Of a stretch of DNA of 64,000 nucleotides, positions 8,179 to 17,318 are shown in pieces (the first letter of the stretch is position 1; every line of letters begins with the position of its first letter). The translations under genes were made by a program, and so were the position numbers. The stretch is from DAITBA01 sp036824005 (GTDB lineage Bacteria > Pseudomonadota > Gammaproteobacteria > Burkholderiales > Rhodocyclaceae). The stretch lies in NCBI GenBank assembly GCA_036824005.1, contig DAITBA010000016.1, positions 1 to 64,000 of the forward strand, given 5' to 3'. The notes below the pieces were generated by a model. That model was given only the letters and a program-made list of their open reading frames with translations. It made no database searches and had not been told where the DNA came from.

Positions 8179-10101
8179 TCAGGAAGACTTGCGCACGCGC
8201 AGATACCACTCGGCGAGCAGGCGCACCTGCTTTTCCGTGTAGCCCTTCTGCGTCATGCGGTTGACGAAGTCCTGGTGCTTCTTCTGCTCGTCTGCCGAGG
8301 CCTTGGCGTTGAAGGAAATGACCGGCAGAAGATCCTCGGTGGTGGAGAACATCTTCTTCTCTATCACCGAGCGCAGTTTTTCGTAGCTCGTCCATACGGG
8401 ATTCTTGCCGGCATTCTTGGCTCGTGCGCGTAGCACGAAGTTTACAATCTCGTTGCGGAAGTCCTTCGGGTTGCTGATGCCGGCAGGTTTCTCGATCTTC
8501 TCGAGTTCGTCGTTGAGCGCATTGCGGTCGAGCACTTCGCCGGTGTTCGGATCGCGATATTCCTGATCCTGAATCCAGAAGTCGGCGTAGGTGACGTAGC
8601 GATCGAAAATGTTCTGGCCGTACTCGGAATAGGACTCGAGATAAGCCGTCTGGATCTCCTTGCCGATGAACTCGGCATAGCGCGGCGACAGAAACTCCTT
8701 GATGTAGCCCATGTAGCGCTGCTCGATTTCCGGCTGGAACTGCTCCTGCTCGATCTGCTGCTCCAGGACGTACATCAGGTGCACGGGGTTCGCCGCCACT
8801 TCCCGATGGTCGAAATTGAACACTTTGGACAGGGTCTTGAACGCGAAACGGGTGGACAACCCGGTCATGCCCTCATCGACACCCGCATAGTCGCGGTACT
8901 CCTGGTACGATTTGGCTTTCGGGTCGGTATCCTTGAGATTTTCGCCGTCGTAGATGCGCATCTTGGAGTAGATGCTCGAATTCTCCGGTTCCTTGAGCCT
9001 CGAGAGCGCCGCGAACTGCGCCATCATCCGCAACGTGTCCGGGGCGCAGGGCGCGTTGGCGAGCGAGCTGTTCGCCAACAGTTTCTCGTAGATCTTGATT
9101 TCCTCGGATACCCGCAGGCAATAGGGTACCTTGACGATGTAGATCCGGTCGATGAAGGCCTCGTTGTTGCGATTGTTCTTGAACGACTGCCATTCGGCCT
9201 CGTTGGAGTGGGCCAGGATGATGCCGTCGAAGGGGATCGCGCCGAAACCCTCGGTGCCCTTGTAGTTGCCCTCCTGGGTGGCCGTGAGCAGGGGGTGCAG
9301 CACCTTGATCGGAGCCTTGAACATCTCCACGAACTCGAGCAGGCCACGATTGGCCAAGCACAGCCCGCCGGAGTAGGAGTAAGCGTCTGGATCGTTCTGG
9401 GAGTACTGCTCGAGCTTGCGGATATCGATCTTGCCGACCAGGGCGGAGATGTCCTGGTTGTTCTCGTCGCCCGGCTCGGTCTTGGAAACGGCGATCTGCC
9501 GCAGGACGGAGGGCCGAAGCCTGACGACGCGAAAGCGGGTGATGTCGCCGTTGAACTCGTTCAGCCGCTTCACCGCCCAGGGCGACATGATCGTGTTCAG
9601 ATAGCGGCGCGGAATGCCATAGTCCTCCTCCAGGATGTGGCCATCTTCCTCGGCGTTGAACAGGCACAGGGGCGAATCATGTACGGGCGAGCCCTTGAGG
9701 GCGTAGAAGGGCACCTTCTCCATGAGGTACTTGAGCTTCTCGGCGAGGGATGATTTGCCTCCCCCGACGGGGCCGAGCAGATAAAGGATCTGCTTCTTCT
9801 CTTCGAGCCCTTGGGCAGCATGCCGGAAGTAAGAGACGATATTCTCGATCACCTCTTCCATGCCGTAGAAATCCCGAAATGCGGGATACACCTTGATTAT
9901 CTTGTTGGCGAATATGCGCGATGCCCGCTGATCAAGCCGGGTGTCCACGAGTTCCGGTTCGCCGATTGCCATCAACATGCGCTCCGCGGCGGTGGCGTAG
10001 GCGGACGCGTCGCTCTTGCAGATCTCCAGGTACTCCTGTATCGATAACTCCTCTTCCTTCCCTGCCTCGTAGCGGGACTGGTAAGCGCTGAAGATTGTCA
10101 T
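8179..10101 (-). CDS. prkA: PrkA family serine protein kinase (YeaG-like)
   Basis: 640 residues, normal for PrkA. It begins MTIFSAYQSRYEAGKEEELS. An AAA-type N-terminal domain has Walker A GPVGGGKSSLAEKLK (near residue 110), the family segment LHPLLTATQEGNYKGTEGFG and DGIILAHSNEAEW. The C-terminal part is the kinase-like PrkA domain (DFRNEIVNFVLRARAKN). The start is preceded by GAGAAGGACACGAAT, an acceptable ribosome site. It is the first gene of the minus-strand operon with yeaH and spoVR, and is preceded by more than 800 bases of non-coding DNA that must hold its promoter. Role in stress adaptation is inferred from E. coli YeaG. Confidence 0.96.
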   Translation of the reverse strand: MTIFSAYQSRYEAGKEEELSIQEYLEICKSDASAYATAAERMLMAIGEPELVDTRLDQRASRIFANKIIKVYPAFRDFYGMEEVIENIVSYFRHAAQGLEEKKQILYLLGPVGGGKSSLAEKLKYLMEKVPFYALKGSPVHDSPLCLFNAEEDGHILEEDYGIPRRYLNTIMSPWAVKRLNEFNGDITRFRVVRLRPSVLRQIAVSKTEPGDENNQDISALVGKIDIRKLEQYSQNDPDAYSYSGGLCLANRGLLEFVEMFKAPIKVLHPLLTATQEGNYKGTEGFGAIPFDGIILAHSNEAEWQSFKNNRNNEAFIDRIYIVKVPYCLRVSEEIKIYEKLLANSSLANAPCAPDTLRMMAQFAALSRLKEPENSSIYSKMRIYDGENLKDTDPKAKSYQEYRDYAGVDEGMTGLSTRFAFKTLSKVFNFDHREVAANPVHLMYVLEQQIEQEQFQPEIEQRYMGYIKEFLSPRYAEFIGKEIQTAYLESYSEYGQNIFDRYVTYADFWIQDQEYRDPNTGEVLDRNALNDELEKIEKPAGISNPKDFRNEIVNFVLRARAKNAGKNPVWTSYEKLRSVIEKKMFSTTEDLLPVISFNAKASADEQKKHQDFVNRMTQKGYTEKQVRLLAEWYLRVRKSS

Positions 10102-10926
10102 ATTCGTGTCCTTCTCTGGGGTGGGTCCAAAACATTAGGATTGGCAATCGGCAGGAAAGTTTAGTCCTTCGCCAATCCCTCGCCGAAGCTTGCACCGCGT
10201 TGCCGAATGCTCCCGGTTTTCCAGGGATCTGACCGAGTCCCTCTGCTCTGACGATATACCCATTTGTCCGGGGTTCGCAATACTGATTCTGGAACAGCTT
10301 CGAGCGTAAGCCAAGCCCAATTTCACAGCGGTGAACACGGTCGCGTCGCACGATGATAGTTGCATCGCAGAGCGGTCGCGGCAAGCACGGTGTTGGGGCG
10401 CAAACGTCTGCGCTCCGAGGCGGGGGGGAGAGCCGCAAGGGTCGCTACATCCTGCATGGGCCGGTCAATCTCGCAGCCGCCGAAGTGGGCGTGCCAGGCG
10501 CCGTAGCCAGTGCGAACCGGTCGCGCCGTGAGGATATATCGTCACCCAGAGGCTCCGGCGATCCGGTGCGGACTGTTTATTAATTAGAAAATCGCTATGA
10601 TTTCAACAGCATGCGTGACGACGCTGGTCGCGAACGATGGCCGGACCCATGTGTTAAAATTTTCCTTGCTTGACGGAACGGTATGGGCCAGCATTTTGGC
10701 GTTTGTCCCTGATGAACCGGTACCCGGCAATGTGCCGTGCGCAGCGCGAGTTTGGCACCAACCGCTGAATCGTGCGGCGTCCATTTCCTATCGACCTGCC
10801 CCGTTGCACGCGGCTGGGAGACTCTAGGGCGGCAGTGCGGTTTAGGCAAAAAGACGTACAGAGTCCCCCATGAACCGTCTGTCCTGTCGGCCATTACGCA
10901 ATCGACCACGAAAGGGATTCCTGTAA
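10102..10926. other. Non-coding gap between divergent prkA and tig
   Basis: 825 bases with no convincing gene: the open frames here are short, overlap each other and resemble no protein family I know. The prkA side (10102-10330) should carry the operon promoter, but I cannot pick one with confidence. The tig side is locally AT-rich (10575-10605 and 10650-10670). It contains an extended -10-like TGTTAAAAT at 10652-10660 and a TTGACG at 10670-10675. A long leader RNA upstream of tig is possible. No tRNA, hairpin-plus-T terminator or repeat unit was found. Confidence 0.6.
10652..10660 (+). promoter_or_regulatory. Candidate extended -10 element for the tig-clpP-clpX transcript
   Basis: The bases read TG-T-TAAAAT, an extended -10 with five of six matches to TATAAT, about 265 bases upstream of the tig start. 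There is no good -35 hexamer at 16-18 bases, as is common for extended -10 promoters. If used, it would give a long untranslated leader. Weak evidence, from pattern only. Confidence 0.3.
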
Positions 10927-12231
10927 ATGCAAGCAAATGAAGGATCGCTGGGACCGCTTGAACGAAAGATCGACATGACGGTCCCGGTGGCGGACATCGA
11001 CAAAGATGTCGAGCAGCGGCTGAAGAGACTCGCACGGACGGTGAAGATGCCGGGCTTTCGCCCCGGCAAGGTTCCGCTGAAACTTGTTGCGCAGCAGTAC
11101 GGCCCGCAGGTGCGCTCGGAGGCCATCGGCGAGGCTGTGAATCGTGCGTTCGGGGATGCCGTGCGCGAGCAGAACTTCAAAGTGGCGGGCTATCCCCGGA
11201 TCCAGCCGAAGGCCGGCGACGGCGGCTCCCACATGGAGTTTAGCGCGGTGTTCGAGGTCTATCCCGAGGTCAAGCTGGCAGATATCGGCGACAAGGCAAT
11301 CGAACGTCCCGTTCTCGTCGTGGGCGACGCGGAAGTCGACACGACGATCGAGGTGCTGCGCAAGCAGCGCGTGTCCTTCAACCCTGTCGAACGCGCCGCC
11401 GGCGACGGCGATCGCGTGGTCATCGATTTCACGGGCAAGCGCAATGGCGAGGTGTTCGATGGCGGGCAGGCAACGGACTATCCAGTCGTCGTCGGGGCCA
11501 GGGCCATGCTGCCCGATTTCGAGGCGCAGCTGACGGGGACGTCTGCAGGTACAAGCAAGACCTTTGATTTGACTTTTCCCGACGACTATCACGCCAGCGA
11601 TCTCGCCGGAACGACAGTCCAGTTCGAGGTCACGGTCAAGCGCGTAGACGGCCCGGTACTGCCGGAGGTCGACTCGGAGTTTGCCCGCTCGTTGGGCATC
11701 AAGGATGGCGACCTGACAAAAATGCGCAGTGAAGTGAAGGCGAACCTGGAGCGGGAGGTAAAAAAGCGCATCCAGGTGCGGGTCAAAGATCAGGTCATGA
11801 AGGTCCTTCTCGAAGCCAACCCGATCGATGTGCCGAGGGCGCTGGTCGAAATGGAGAGTCAGCAGATGGCGCAAAGCGCCCGCCAGGACTTGCAGAATCG
11901 AGGAGTGGACCCGAAAAATGTTCCGGTTGAGGCATCGTGGTTCGGCGAGCAGGCAACCCGTCGCGTGAAGCTGGGCCTGATTCTTGCCGAGATTGTCAAA
12001 GAACACCAGCTTCAAGCGAAGCCGGAGCAGGTCCGGGCAATGGTGGACGAACTCGCCCAAAGCTACGAGGACCCCGCCGAGGTTGTGCGCTGGTACTACT
12101 CGCAGCCTCAACGTTTGGCGGATGTCGAGGGCTTGGTCATCGAGAACAATGTCGTGGACTGGGTGGTCGCGCGGGCCGCGACGAGCGACAAGCAAGTTGG
12201 TTTTGACGATCTGATGGGAACTGGGGCATGA
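10927..12231 (+). CDS. tig: Trigger factor, ribosome-bound chaperone and prolyl isomerase
   Basis: 434 residues, full length. The N-terminal ribosome-binding domain carries the signature PGFRPGKVP (near residue 43) that contacts ribosomal protein L23. The FKBP-like isomerase domain spans about 155-245 (GDRVVIDFTGKRNGEVFDGG), and the C-terminal chaperone domain follows (NPIDVPRALVEMESQQM). Starts MQANEGSLG. It leads the tig-clpP-clpX-lon block. The stop overlaps the clpP start by four bases (ATGA), so clpP is translationally coupled. Confidence 0.97.
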   Translation: MQANEGSLGPLERKIDMTVPVADIDKDVEQRLKRLARTVKMPGFRPGKVPLKLVAQQYGPQVRSEAIGEAVNRAFGDAVREQNFKVAGYPRIQPKAGDGGSHMEFSAVFEVYPEVKLADIGDKAIERPVLVVGDAEVDTTIEVLRKQRVSFNPVERAAGDGDRVVIDFTGKRNGEVFDGGQATDYPVVVGARAMLPDFEAQLTGTSAGTSKTFDLTFPDDYHASDLAGTTVQFEVTVKRVDGPVLPEVDSEFARSLGIKDGDLTKMRSEVKANLEREVKKRIQVRVKDQVMKVLLEANPIDVPRALVEMESQQMAQSARQDLQNRGVDPKNVPVEASWFGEQATRRVKLGLILAEIVKEHQLQAKPEQVRAMVDELAQSYEDPAEVVRWYYSQPQRLADVEGLVIENNVVDWVVARAATSDKQVGFDDLMGTGA

Positions 12232-12908
12232 TGCTTCGTATGGACTCCAATATGATGATGGTGCAGGGTAATCTTGGTCCGTCGAGCACGTGGGAGCCGG
12301 CCGGTCTGGGCTTGGTTCCGATGGTGATTGAACAGAGCGGACGCGGTGAGCGGGCGTATGACATTTACTCGCGCTTGCTCAAGGAGCGCGTCGTGTTTCT
12401 CGTCGGGCCGGTTAACGATGTTACCGCGAACCTGATCGTCGCCCAGCTCTTGTTTCTTGAGTCGGAGAATCCGGACAAGGATATTTATTTCTATATCAAC
12501 TCGCCGGGCGGCTCTGTATCGGCGGGCTTGGCAATTTACGACACGATGCAGTTCATCAAACCTGACGTCAGCACGCTTTGCGTCGGGCAGGCGGCAAGCA
12601 TGGGTGCTTTCCTGCTCACCGCGGGGGCGAAAGGCAAGCGCTATTGCTTGCCAAATTCCAGAGTCATGATTCACCAACCCATGGGCGGCTTTCAGGGGCA
12701 GGCCTCGGACATCGAGATTCACGCCAAGGAGATCCTCTACCTGAGGCAGCGGTTGAACGAGATCATGGCGCGGCATACTGGGCAGCCGCTCGATCGCATC
12801 GAAAGAGATACCGATCGCGACTTCTTCTTCTCTGGGGCCGAGGCGGTTGAGTATGGTCTGGTGGACAAGGTGTTGCTGAATCGAACGGAGTCGTCGGGGC
12901 AAGCGTAA
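12228..12908 (+). CDS. clpP: ATP-dependent Clp protease proteolytic subunit
   Basis: Serine protease that forms the tetradecameric chamber used by ClpX or ClpA. 226 residues from ATG 12228; the in-frame ATG at 12240 is an alternative. Catalytic residues are visible: Ser124 in GQAASMGAF, His149 in NSRVMIHQPMGG, and the Asp in ERDTDRDFF. The YINSPGGSVSAGL oxyanion segment is intact. Starts inside the tig stop and is followed 33 bases later by clpX, which supplies the unfoldase. Confidence 0.97.
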   Translation: MMLRMDSNMMMVQGNLGPSSTWEPAGLGLVPMVIEQSGRGERAYDIYSRLLKERVVFLVGPVNDVTANLIVAQLLFLESENPDKDIYFYINSPGGSVSAGLAIYDTMQFIKPDVSTLCVGQAASMGAFLLTAGAKGKRYCLPNSRVMIHQPMGGFQGQASDIEIHAKEILYLRQRLNEIMARHTGQPLDRIERDTDRDFFFSGAEAVEYGLVDKVLLNRTESSGQA

Positions 12909-12941
12909 GAAGAGCTCTAAGAACAGGCGGAGACAGCACAG

Positions 12942-14207
12942 ATGTCGGACAAGAAATCGGGCGGCGAGAAACTGCTTTATTGTTCGTTTTGCGGCAAGAG
13001 CCAGCACGAGGTGCGGAAGCTGATCGCCGGCCCGTCCGTATTCATTTGTGATGAGTGCATCGACCTCTGCAACGACATCATTCGCGACGAAATCAGCAGC
13101 GAGCAGGGCGCCAAGGGCGGGAAATCGGACCTGCCCACGCCAAAGGAGATCTGCGCGATTCTAGACCAGTACGTCATCGGGCAGGATCCGGCGAAGCGCA
13201 TCCTTTCCGTTGCGGTCTACAACCATTACAAGCGCCTGAAGCATCTATCCAAAAACGATGAAGTCGAGCTCGCGAAGAGCAACATACTGCTCATCGGACC
13301 CACCGGTTCAGGCAAGACCCTGCTTGCTCAGACCTTGGCGCGCCTGCTAAACGTGCCGTTCGTCATGGCCGATGCGACGACGCTGACCGAGGCTGGCTAC
13401 GTCGGCGAAGACGTCGAGAACATCATCCAGAAGCTGCTGCAGAAGTGCGACTACGAAGTAGATAAGGCGCAGCAGGGCATCGTCTATATCGACGAGATCG
13501 ACAAGATATCGCGCAAGAGCGACAACCCCTCGATAACCCGTGACGTGTCCGGCGAGGGCGTACAGCAGGCATTGCTAAAACTGATCGAAGGCACGATCGC
13601 GTCGGTGCCGCCGCAGGGCGGACGCAAGCATCCGAATCAGGATTTTGTCCAAGTGGACACGACCAATATCCTGTTCATATGTGGCGGTGCCTTTGACGGT
13701 CTCGACAAAGTGATCCGTAACCGCACGGAGCAGGTAGGCATCGGCTTTGGCGCAGAGGTCAAGAGTCGGGACAGCAAGGACGTGTCGGCTGCGCTGCGCA
13801 TGGTCGAGCCGGAGGATCTGATCAAGTACGGGCTGATCCCGGAATTCGTCGGTCGGCTTCCAGTCGTGGCGACGCTGCAGGAACTTGACGAGGGGGCGCT
13901 CATCCAGATTCTCGTCGAACCGAAGAACGCCCTCATCAAGCAATACCAAAAGCTCTTTCACATGGAAGGCGTGGAACTGGAAGTCCGGCCGCAAGCGCTG
14001 CAGGCTATCGCCCGCAAGGCGCTCAAGCGGCGCACCGGCGCGCGCGGCTTGCGTTCCATCCTGGAAGGGGCGTTGCTCGACACGATGTACGAACTTCCGA
14101 CCATGGAGAATGTCACCAAGGTCGTGGTCGACGAAGGAATGATCGAAGGCAGCGCCAAACCGATCCTGATCTACGCCGACCAGCCAAAGGTGGCTGGCTC
14201 CCACTGA
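12942..14207 (+). CDS. clpX: ATP-dependent Clp protease ATP-binding subunit ClpX
   Basis: Hexameric AAA+ unfoldase that feeds tagged substrates to ClpP. 421 residues. N-terminal zinc-binding domain CSFCGKSQHE...CDECIDLC, Walker A GPTGSGKT, Walker B IVYIDEIDKI, pore-loop region GYVGEDVENI, and the IGF-type ClpP-binding loop visible as QVGIGFGAEV. A C-terminal sensor-2 region is seen in RRTGARGLRSI. A GGCGGAGA ribosome site precedes ATG 12942. Confidence 0.97.
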   Translation: MSDKKSGGEKLLYCSFCGKSQHEVRKLIAGPSVFICDECIDLCNDIIRDEISSEQGAKGGKSDLPTPKEICAILDQYVIGQDPAKRILSVAVYNHYKRLKHLSKNDEVELAKSNILLIGPTGSGKTLLAQTLARLLNVPFVMADATTLTEAGYVGEDVENIIQKLLQKCDYEVDKAQQGIVYIDEIDKISRKSDNPSITRDVSGEGVQQALLKLIEGTIASVPPQGGRKHPNQDFVQVDTTNILFICGGAFDGLDKVIRNRTEQVGIGFGAEVKSRDSKDVSAALRMVEPEDLIKYGLIPEFVGRLPVVATLQELDEGALIQILVEPKNALIKQYQKLFHMEGVELEVRPQALQAIARKALKRRTGARGLRSILEGALLDTMYELPTMENVTKVVVDEGMIEGSAKPILIYADQPKVAGSH

Positions 14208-14236
14208 TCTTCGCTGCGTGTTGCCGCACGGCGCGG

Positions 14237-14264
14237 CTTGAATCCTCCGCGCCTGGCCCCACCT
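14237..14264 (+). promoter_or_regulatory. Sigma-32 (heat-shock) type promoter in front of lon
   Basis: CTTGAA at 14237-14242, a 14-base spacer, then CCCCACCT at 14257-14264. The sigma-32 consensus is CTTGAAA, about 13-14 bases, CCCCATNT, so only single bases differ in each box. The predicted start of transcription is near 14270, giving a leader of about 28 bases before lon ATG 14298. E. coli lon is a known sigma-32 gene, which supports the reading. This would give lon its own heat-shock control apart from the tig-clpPX transcript. Confidence 0.72.
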
Positions 14265-14277
14265 AAAGAGGCCAGGC
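14251..14277 (+). other. Inverted repeat in the clpX-lon gap
   Basis: GCCTGGCC at 14251-14258 and GGCCAGGC at 14270-14277 form a perfect 8-bp stem with an 11-base loop. No T-run follows, so a standard intrinsic terminator is unlikely. It overlaps the -10 box of the heat-shock-type promoter and could be a partial clpX transcript end, an RNA-processing signal or a protein-binding site. Confidence 0.45.
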
Positions 14278-14297
14278 CGACAACTTAAGGAAAACCT

Positions 14298-16712
14298 ATG
14301 TCAAGCGCGCTCGATTTCCCGACCGAGAGGATGGAGCTTCCTCTGTTGCCGCTGCGCGACGTGGTCGTGTTTCCCCACATGGTCATTCCTCTTTTTGTCG
14401 GGCGTCCGAAGTCCATCAAGGCCTTGGAAAGTTCCATGGAGGCGGGGAAGAGCATTCTTCTCGTCGCCCAGATGTCGGCGGCGAAGGACGAACCATCGGC
14501 TGAGGATTTGTACAAAATCGGCTGCATCGCCAACATCCTGCAGATGCTCAAGCTGCCCGACGGCACCGTCAAGGTGCTGGTCGAGGGTACGCAACGGGCG
14601 CGCGTCGATCACGTCAGGGATCTGCGCAATCTGTTCGTGGCTGATGTGACGCCAATCGCGGCCGACGAGATCTCGAACCACGAGATCGAGGCGATGCGGC
14701 GGGCCATCATCGCGCAGTTCGACCAGTACGTAAAACTCAACAAGAAAATTCCGCCTGAGATTCTCACGTCGCTCGCCGGCATCGAGGAGGCGGGGCGTCT
14801 CGCCGACACGATTGCCGCGCACCTACCGCTCAAGCTGGAGCAGAAGCAGGAAATCCTTGAGATGTTCAGCGTCATGGATCGGCTCGAGAGGCTGCTGACG
14901 CAACTCGAAACCGAGCTCGACATCCTCCAGGTAGAAAAGCGCATTCGCGGCCGGGTGAAGCGGCAGATGGAGAAGAGCCAGCGCGAGTACTACCTGAACG
15001 AGCAGGTCAAGGCCATACAGAAGGAACTCGGTGAGGGTGAGGAAGGCGCCGACATCGAGGAGATGGACAAGAAAATCCGGACTGCCGGCATGCCCAAGGA
15101 GGCTTTGACCAAAGCCCAGGCAGAGCTGAAGAAGCTGCGCCTGATGTCGCCAATGTCGGCGGAAGCGACGGTCGTGCGCAACTACATCGAGACGCTGGTG
15201 GGTCTCCCTTGGAAGAAGCGCAGCCGTATCAGCAAGGATCTCGGTGCCGCTGAGAAGACACTGGAGAAGGATCACTACGGCCTGGAGAAGGTGAAGGAGC
15301 GCATCCTCGAGTACCTCGCCGTCCAGCAGCGCGTGGACAAGCTCAAGGCGCCGATCCTGTGCCTGGTCGGTCCGCCGGGAGTGGGCAAGACCTCGCTCGG
15401 TCAATCGATTGCTCGCGCCACGAATCGCAAGTTCGTGCGCATGTCGCTCGGCGGCGTGCGCGACGAGGCGGAAATCCGCGGCCACCGGCGCACCTACATC
15501 GGCTCGATGCCGGGCAAAATCTTGCAGAACATGACCAAGGTCGGCGTCAAAAACCCGCTCTTCCTTCTCGACGAAGTCGACAAGATGGGCATGGACTTCC
15601 GTGGCGATCCGTCCTCCGCGCTGCTCGAAGTGCTCGATCCCGAACAAAACAGCACATTCGTCGACCACTATGTCGAGGTTGAATACGACCTTTCCGACGT
15701 CATGTTCGTGGCAACGGCCAACACGCTCAACATTCCGCCGCCGCTACTCGACCGCATGGAGGTGATTCGGCTGTCCGGCTATACGGAGGACGAGAAGATC
15801 AATATCGCCCAGCGCTACCTGATTCCGAAGCAGATGAAGAGCAATGGCGTGAAGCGCGAGGAGCTGTCGGTAACGGAAGATGCCCTGCGCGACATCGTGC
15901 GCTACTACACCCGCGAGGCGGGCGTGCGTAGTCTCGAGCGCGAGGTGTCAAAGGTCTGCCGCAAGGTCGTGAAGTCGCTGGTGCTGAAAAAGCGCTCGCG
16001 CAAGCTGATTGTCAATGCCAGGAATCTTGACAAGTTCCTCGGCGTCAGGCGCTATACGTTCGGCATTGCGGAAAAGGAAAATCAGGTCGGGCAGGTTACC
16101 GGTTTGGCATGGACAGAAGTCGGCGGCGAGCTGCTCACCATCGAGGCCGTCGTGCTTCCAGGCAAGGGCAAGACCATGACCACGGGTAAGCTCGGGGAGG
16201 TCATGCAGGAATCCATTCAGGCAGCGTTGTCAGTCGTGCGCAAACGGGGCAAGGCGCTCGGTATTGCCGAGGACTTCTATCAAAAGAGCGACATTCACAT
16301 TCACCTTCCGGAAGGCGCGACGCCGAAGGATGGACCGAGCGCGGGCATTGCCATCGCTACCGCGCTGGTGTCCGTGCTGACGGGAATACCGGTACGTGCC
16401 GACGTGGCGATGACGGGCGAGATAACCCTGCGGGGCGAGGTGCTGCCGATAGGCGGATTGAAGGAGAAGCTGCTCGCGGCCCATCGCGGCGGCATAGGCC
16501 TCGCCATCATCCCCGAGGAGAACGTCAAGGATCTCGTGGACATTCCCGAGAACATCAAGAGCGACATGGAAATCGTCCCGGTGAAGTGGATCGATCAAGT
16601 GTTCGAACTCGCATTGGAGCGCAAGCCTGAACCGCTGCCCGAAACCGGCGATGGTGCGGCGTTGACATCGGTTTCTGATTCGCAATCCGCGTCTACGGTC
16701 ATTACTCACTGA
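14298..16712 (+). CDS. lon: Lon protease (endopeptidase La)
   Basis: ATP-dependent serine protease for damaged and regulatory proteins. 804 residues, typical LonA length. N-terminal substrate-binding domain (LPLLPLRDVVVFPHMVIPLF), coiled-coil middle, AAA+ domain with Walker A GPPGVGKTS and Walker B FLLDEVDKM, and a C-terminal protease domain with the catalytic Ser in PKDGPSAGIA and Lys in GGLKEKLLAAHR. Ribosome site AAGGAAAA precedes the start. It follows clpX by 90 bases, has its own heat-shock-like promoter, and is closed by a strong terminator. Confidence 0.98.
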   Translation: MSSALDFPTERMELPLLPLRDVVVFPHMVIPLFVGRPKSIKALESSMEAGKSILLVAQMSAAKDEPSAEDLYKIGCIANILQMLKLPDGTVKVLVEGTQRARVDHVRDLRNLFVADVTPIAADEISNHEIEAMRRAIIAQFDQYVKLNKKIPPEILTSLAGIEEAGRLADTIAAHLPLKLEQKQEILEMFSVMDRLERLLTQLETELDILQVEKRIRGRVKRQMEKSQREYYLNEQVKAIQKELGEGEEGADIEEMDKKIRTAGMPKEALTKAQAELKKLRLMSPMSAEATVVRNYIETLVGLPWKKRSRISKDLGAAEKTLEKDHYGLEKVKERILEYLAVQQRVDKLKAPILCLVGPPGVGKTSLGQSIARATNRKFVRMSLGGVRDEAEIRGHRRTYIGSMPGKILQNMTKVGVKNPLFLLDEVDKMGMDFRGDPSSALLEVLDPEQNSTFVDHYVEVEYDLSDVMFVATANTLNIPPPLLDRMEVIRLSGYTEDEKINIAQRYLIPKQMKSNGVKREELSVTEDALRDIVRYYTREAGVRSLEREVSKVCRKVVKSLVLKKRSRKLIVNARNLDKFLGVRRYTFGIAEKENQVGQVTGLAWTEVGGELLTIEAVVLPGKGKTMTTGKLGEVMQESIQAALSVVRKRGKALGIAEDFYQKSDIHIHLPEGATPKDGPSAGIAIATALVSVLTGIPVRADVAMTGEITLRGEVLPIGGLKEKLLAAHRGGIGLAIIPEENVKDLVDIPENIKSDMEIVPVKWIDQVFELALERKPEPLPETGDGAALTSVSDSQSASTVITH

Positions 16713-16730
16713 GTGCCGGCACGGCGCATC

Positions 16731-16782
16731 GATGCCCCGGAAAGCCTTTATTCATGCGGCTTTCCGGGGCATCATAATTTTT
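16731..16782 (+). terminator. Strong intrinsic terminator after lon
   Basis: A perfect 16-bp stem: GATGCCCCGGAAAGCC at 16731-16746 pairs with its complement at 16758-16773 around an 11-base loop. ATAATTTTT follows. It begins 18 bases after the lon stop and separates lon from hup. Confidence 0.9.
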
Positions 16783-16823
16783 CAAGTGAGTTCGATTGGC
16801 AATGCCACATCGCGAAAAGCCGC

Positions 16824-16853
16824 TTGACATAAGGCTTTGCGGCTTGTTATAAA
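16824..16853 (+). promoter_or_regulatory. Sigma-70 promoter for hup
   Basis: A perfect -35 TTGACA at 16824-16829, an 18-base spacer, and -10 TATAAA at 16848-16853 (five of six). Predicted transcription start near 16860, about 44 bases before the hup ATG. It lies directly after the lon terminator, so hup has its own strong promoter. That promoter may also read into the downstream tRNAs. Confidence 0.8.
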
Positions 16854-16903
16854 CCCGCTGCAGGATACGTCCTGACACTCACATCCATCAAGAGGGGACC
16901 TTA

Positions 16904-17176
16904 ATGAATAAATCTGAACTCATCGATCAGATCGCCAAATCGGCGGACATTTCAAAGGCGGCTGCGGGCCGAGCCTTGGATGCCGCGATTGCCGCTGTCA
17001 AGTCATCATTGAAGAAGGGCGGCATGGTGACATTGGTCGGCTTTGGAACTTTCTATGTCGGCAAGCGTGCCGCGCGCAGCGGGCGCAATCCGCGCACCGG
17101 CGCATCGATCAAAATCAGGGCAGCCAAGGTGCCGAAGTTCCGGGCTGGCAAAGCACTCAAGGATGCAGTAAACTAA
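16904..17176 (+). CDS. hupB: HU family histone-like DNA-binding protein
   Basis: 90 residues, starts MNKSELIDQIAKSADISKAA as classic HU subunits do. The basic beta-arm GRNPRTGASIKIRAAKVPKF carries the DNA-intercalating Pro in RNPRTG, and the chain ends with the standard FRAGKALKDAVN helix. Preceded by a GAGGGG ribosome site. HU bends and compacts DNA as a homo- or heterodimer. Position between lon and ppiD matches hupB of many proteobacteria; subunit naming rests on this synteny. Confidence 0.95.
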   Translation: MNKSELIDQIAKSADISKAAAGRALDAAIAAVKSSLKKGGMVTLVGFGTFYVGKRAARSGRNPRTGASIKIRAAKVPKFRAGKALKDAVN

Positions 17177-17185
17177 TGCGCCTTT

Positions 17186-17203
17186 CCAGACGCGGGCGTC
17201 TGG
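17186..17203 (+). other. Hairpin between hup and tRNA-Val
   Basis: CCAGACGC, GG, GCGTCTGG: a perfect 8-bp stem with a 2-base loop, 9 bases after the hup stop and 5 bases before tRNA-Val. No T-run follows. It may be an mRNA 3' end or a processing boundary if hup and the tRNAs share a transcript. Confidence 0.45.
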
Positions 17204-17208
17204 GGAGC

Positions 17209-17284
17209 GGGTGCTTAGCTCAGCTGGTAGAGCGTCGCCCTTACAAGGCGAATGTCGGCGGTTCGATCCCGTCAGCACCCACCA
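17209..17284 (+). tRNA. tRNA-Val, anticodon UAC
   Basis: 76 nt with encoded CCA. Acceptor GGGTGCT pairs with AGCACCC, discriminator A. Anticodon stem TCGCC/GGCGA encloses loop CTTACAA, anticodon TAC. D-arm AGCTCAGCTGGTAGAGC and T-arm GGTTCGATCCC are standard. First of a tRNA pair between hup and ppiD. Confidence 0.97.
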
Positions 17285-17318
17285 GCCGTAACTCGGGCTG
17301 GATGAAGGAGAGAAAGCA

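Noticed and set aside
8779..9753. 324-codon open frame opposite prkA
   Set aside because: Antisense shadow of a strongly conserved kinase gene; the translation is low-complexity and rich in Val, Gly and Leu.
10866..10873. CCCCATGA before tig as a sigma-32 -10 box
   Set aside because: No CTTGAA-like -35 lies 13-15 bases upstream, unlike the site before lon.
10894..12195. 433-codon open frame opposite tig
   Set aside because: Antisense to trigger factor; His/Arg-rich translation with no domain.
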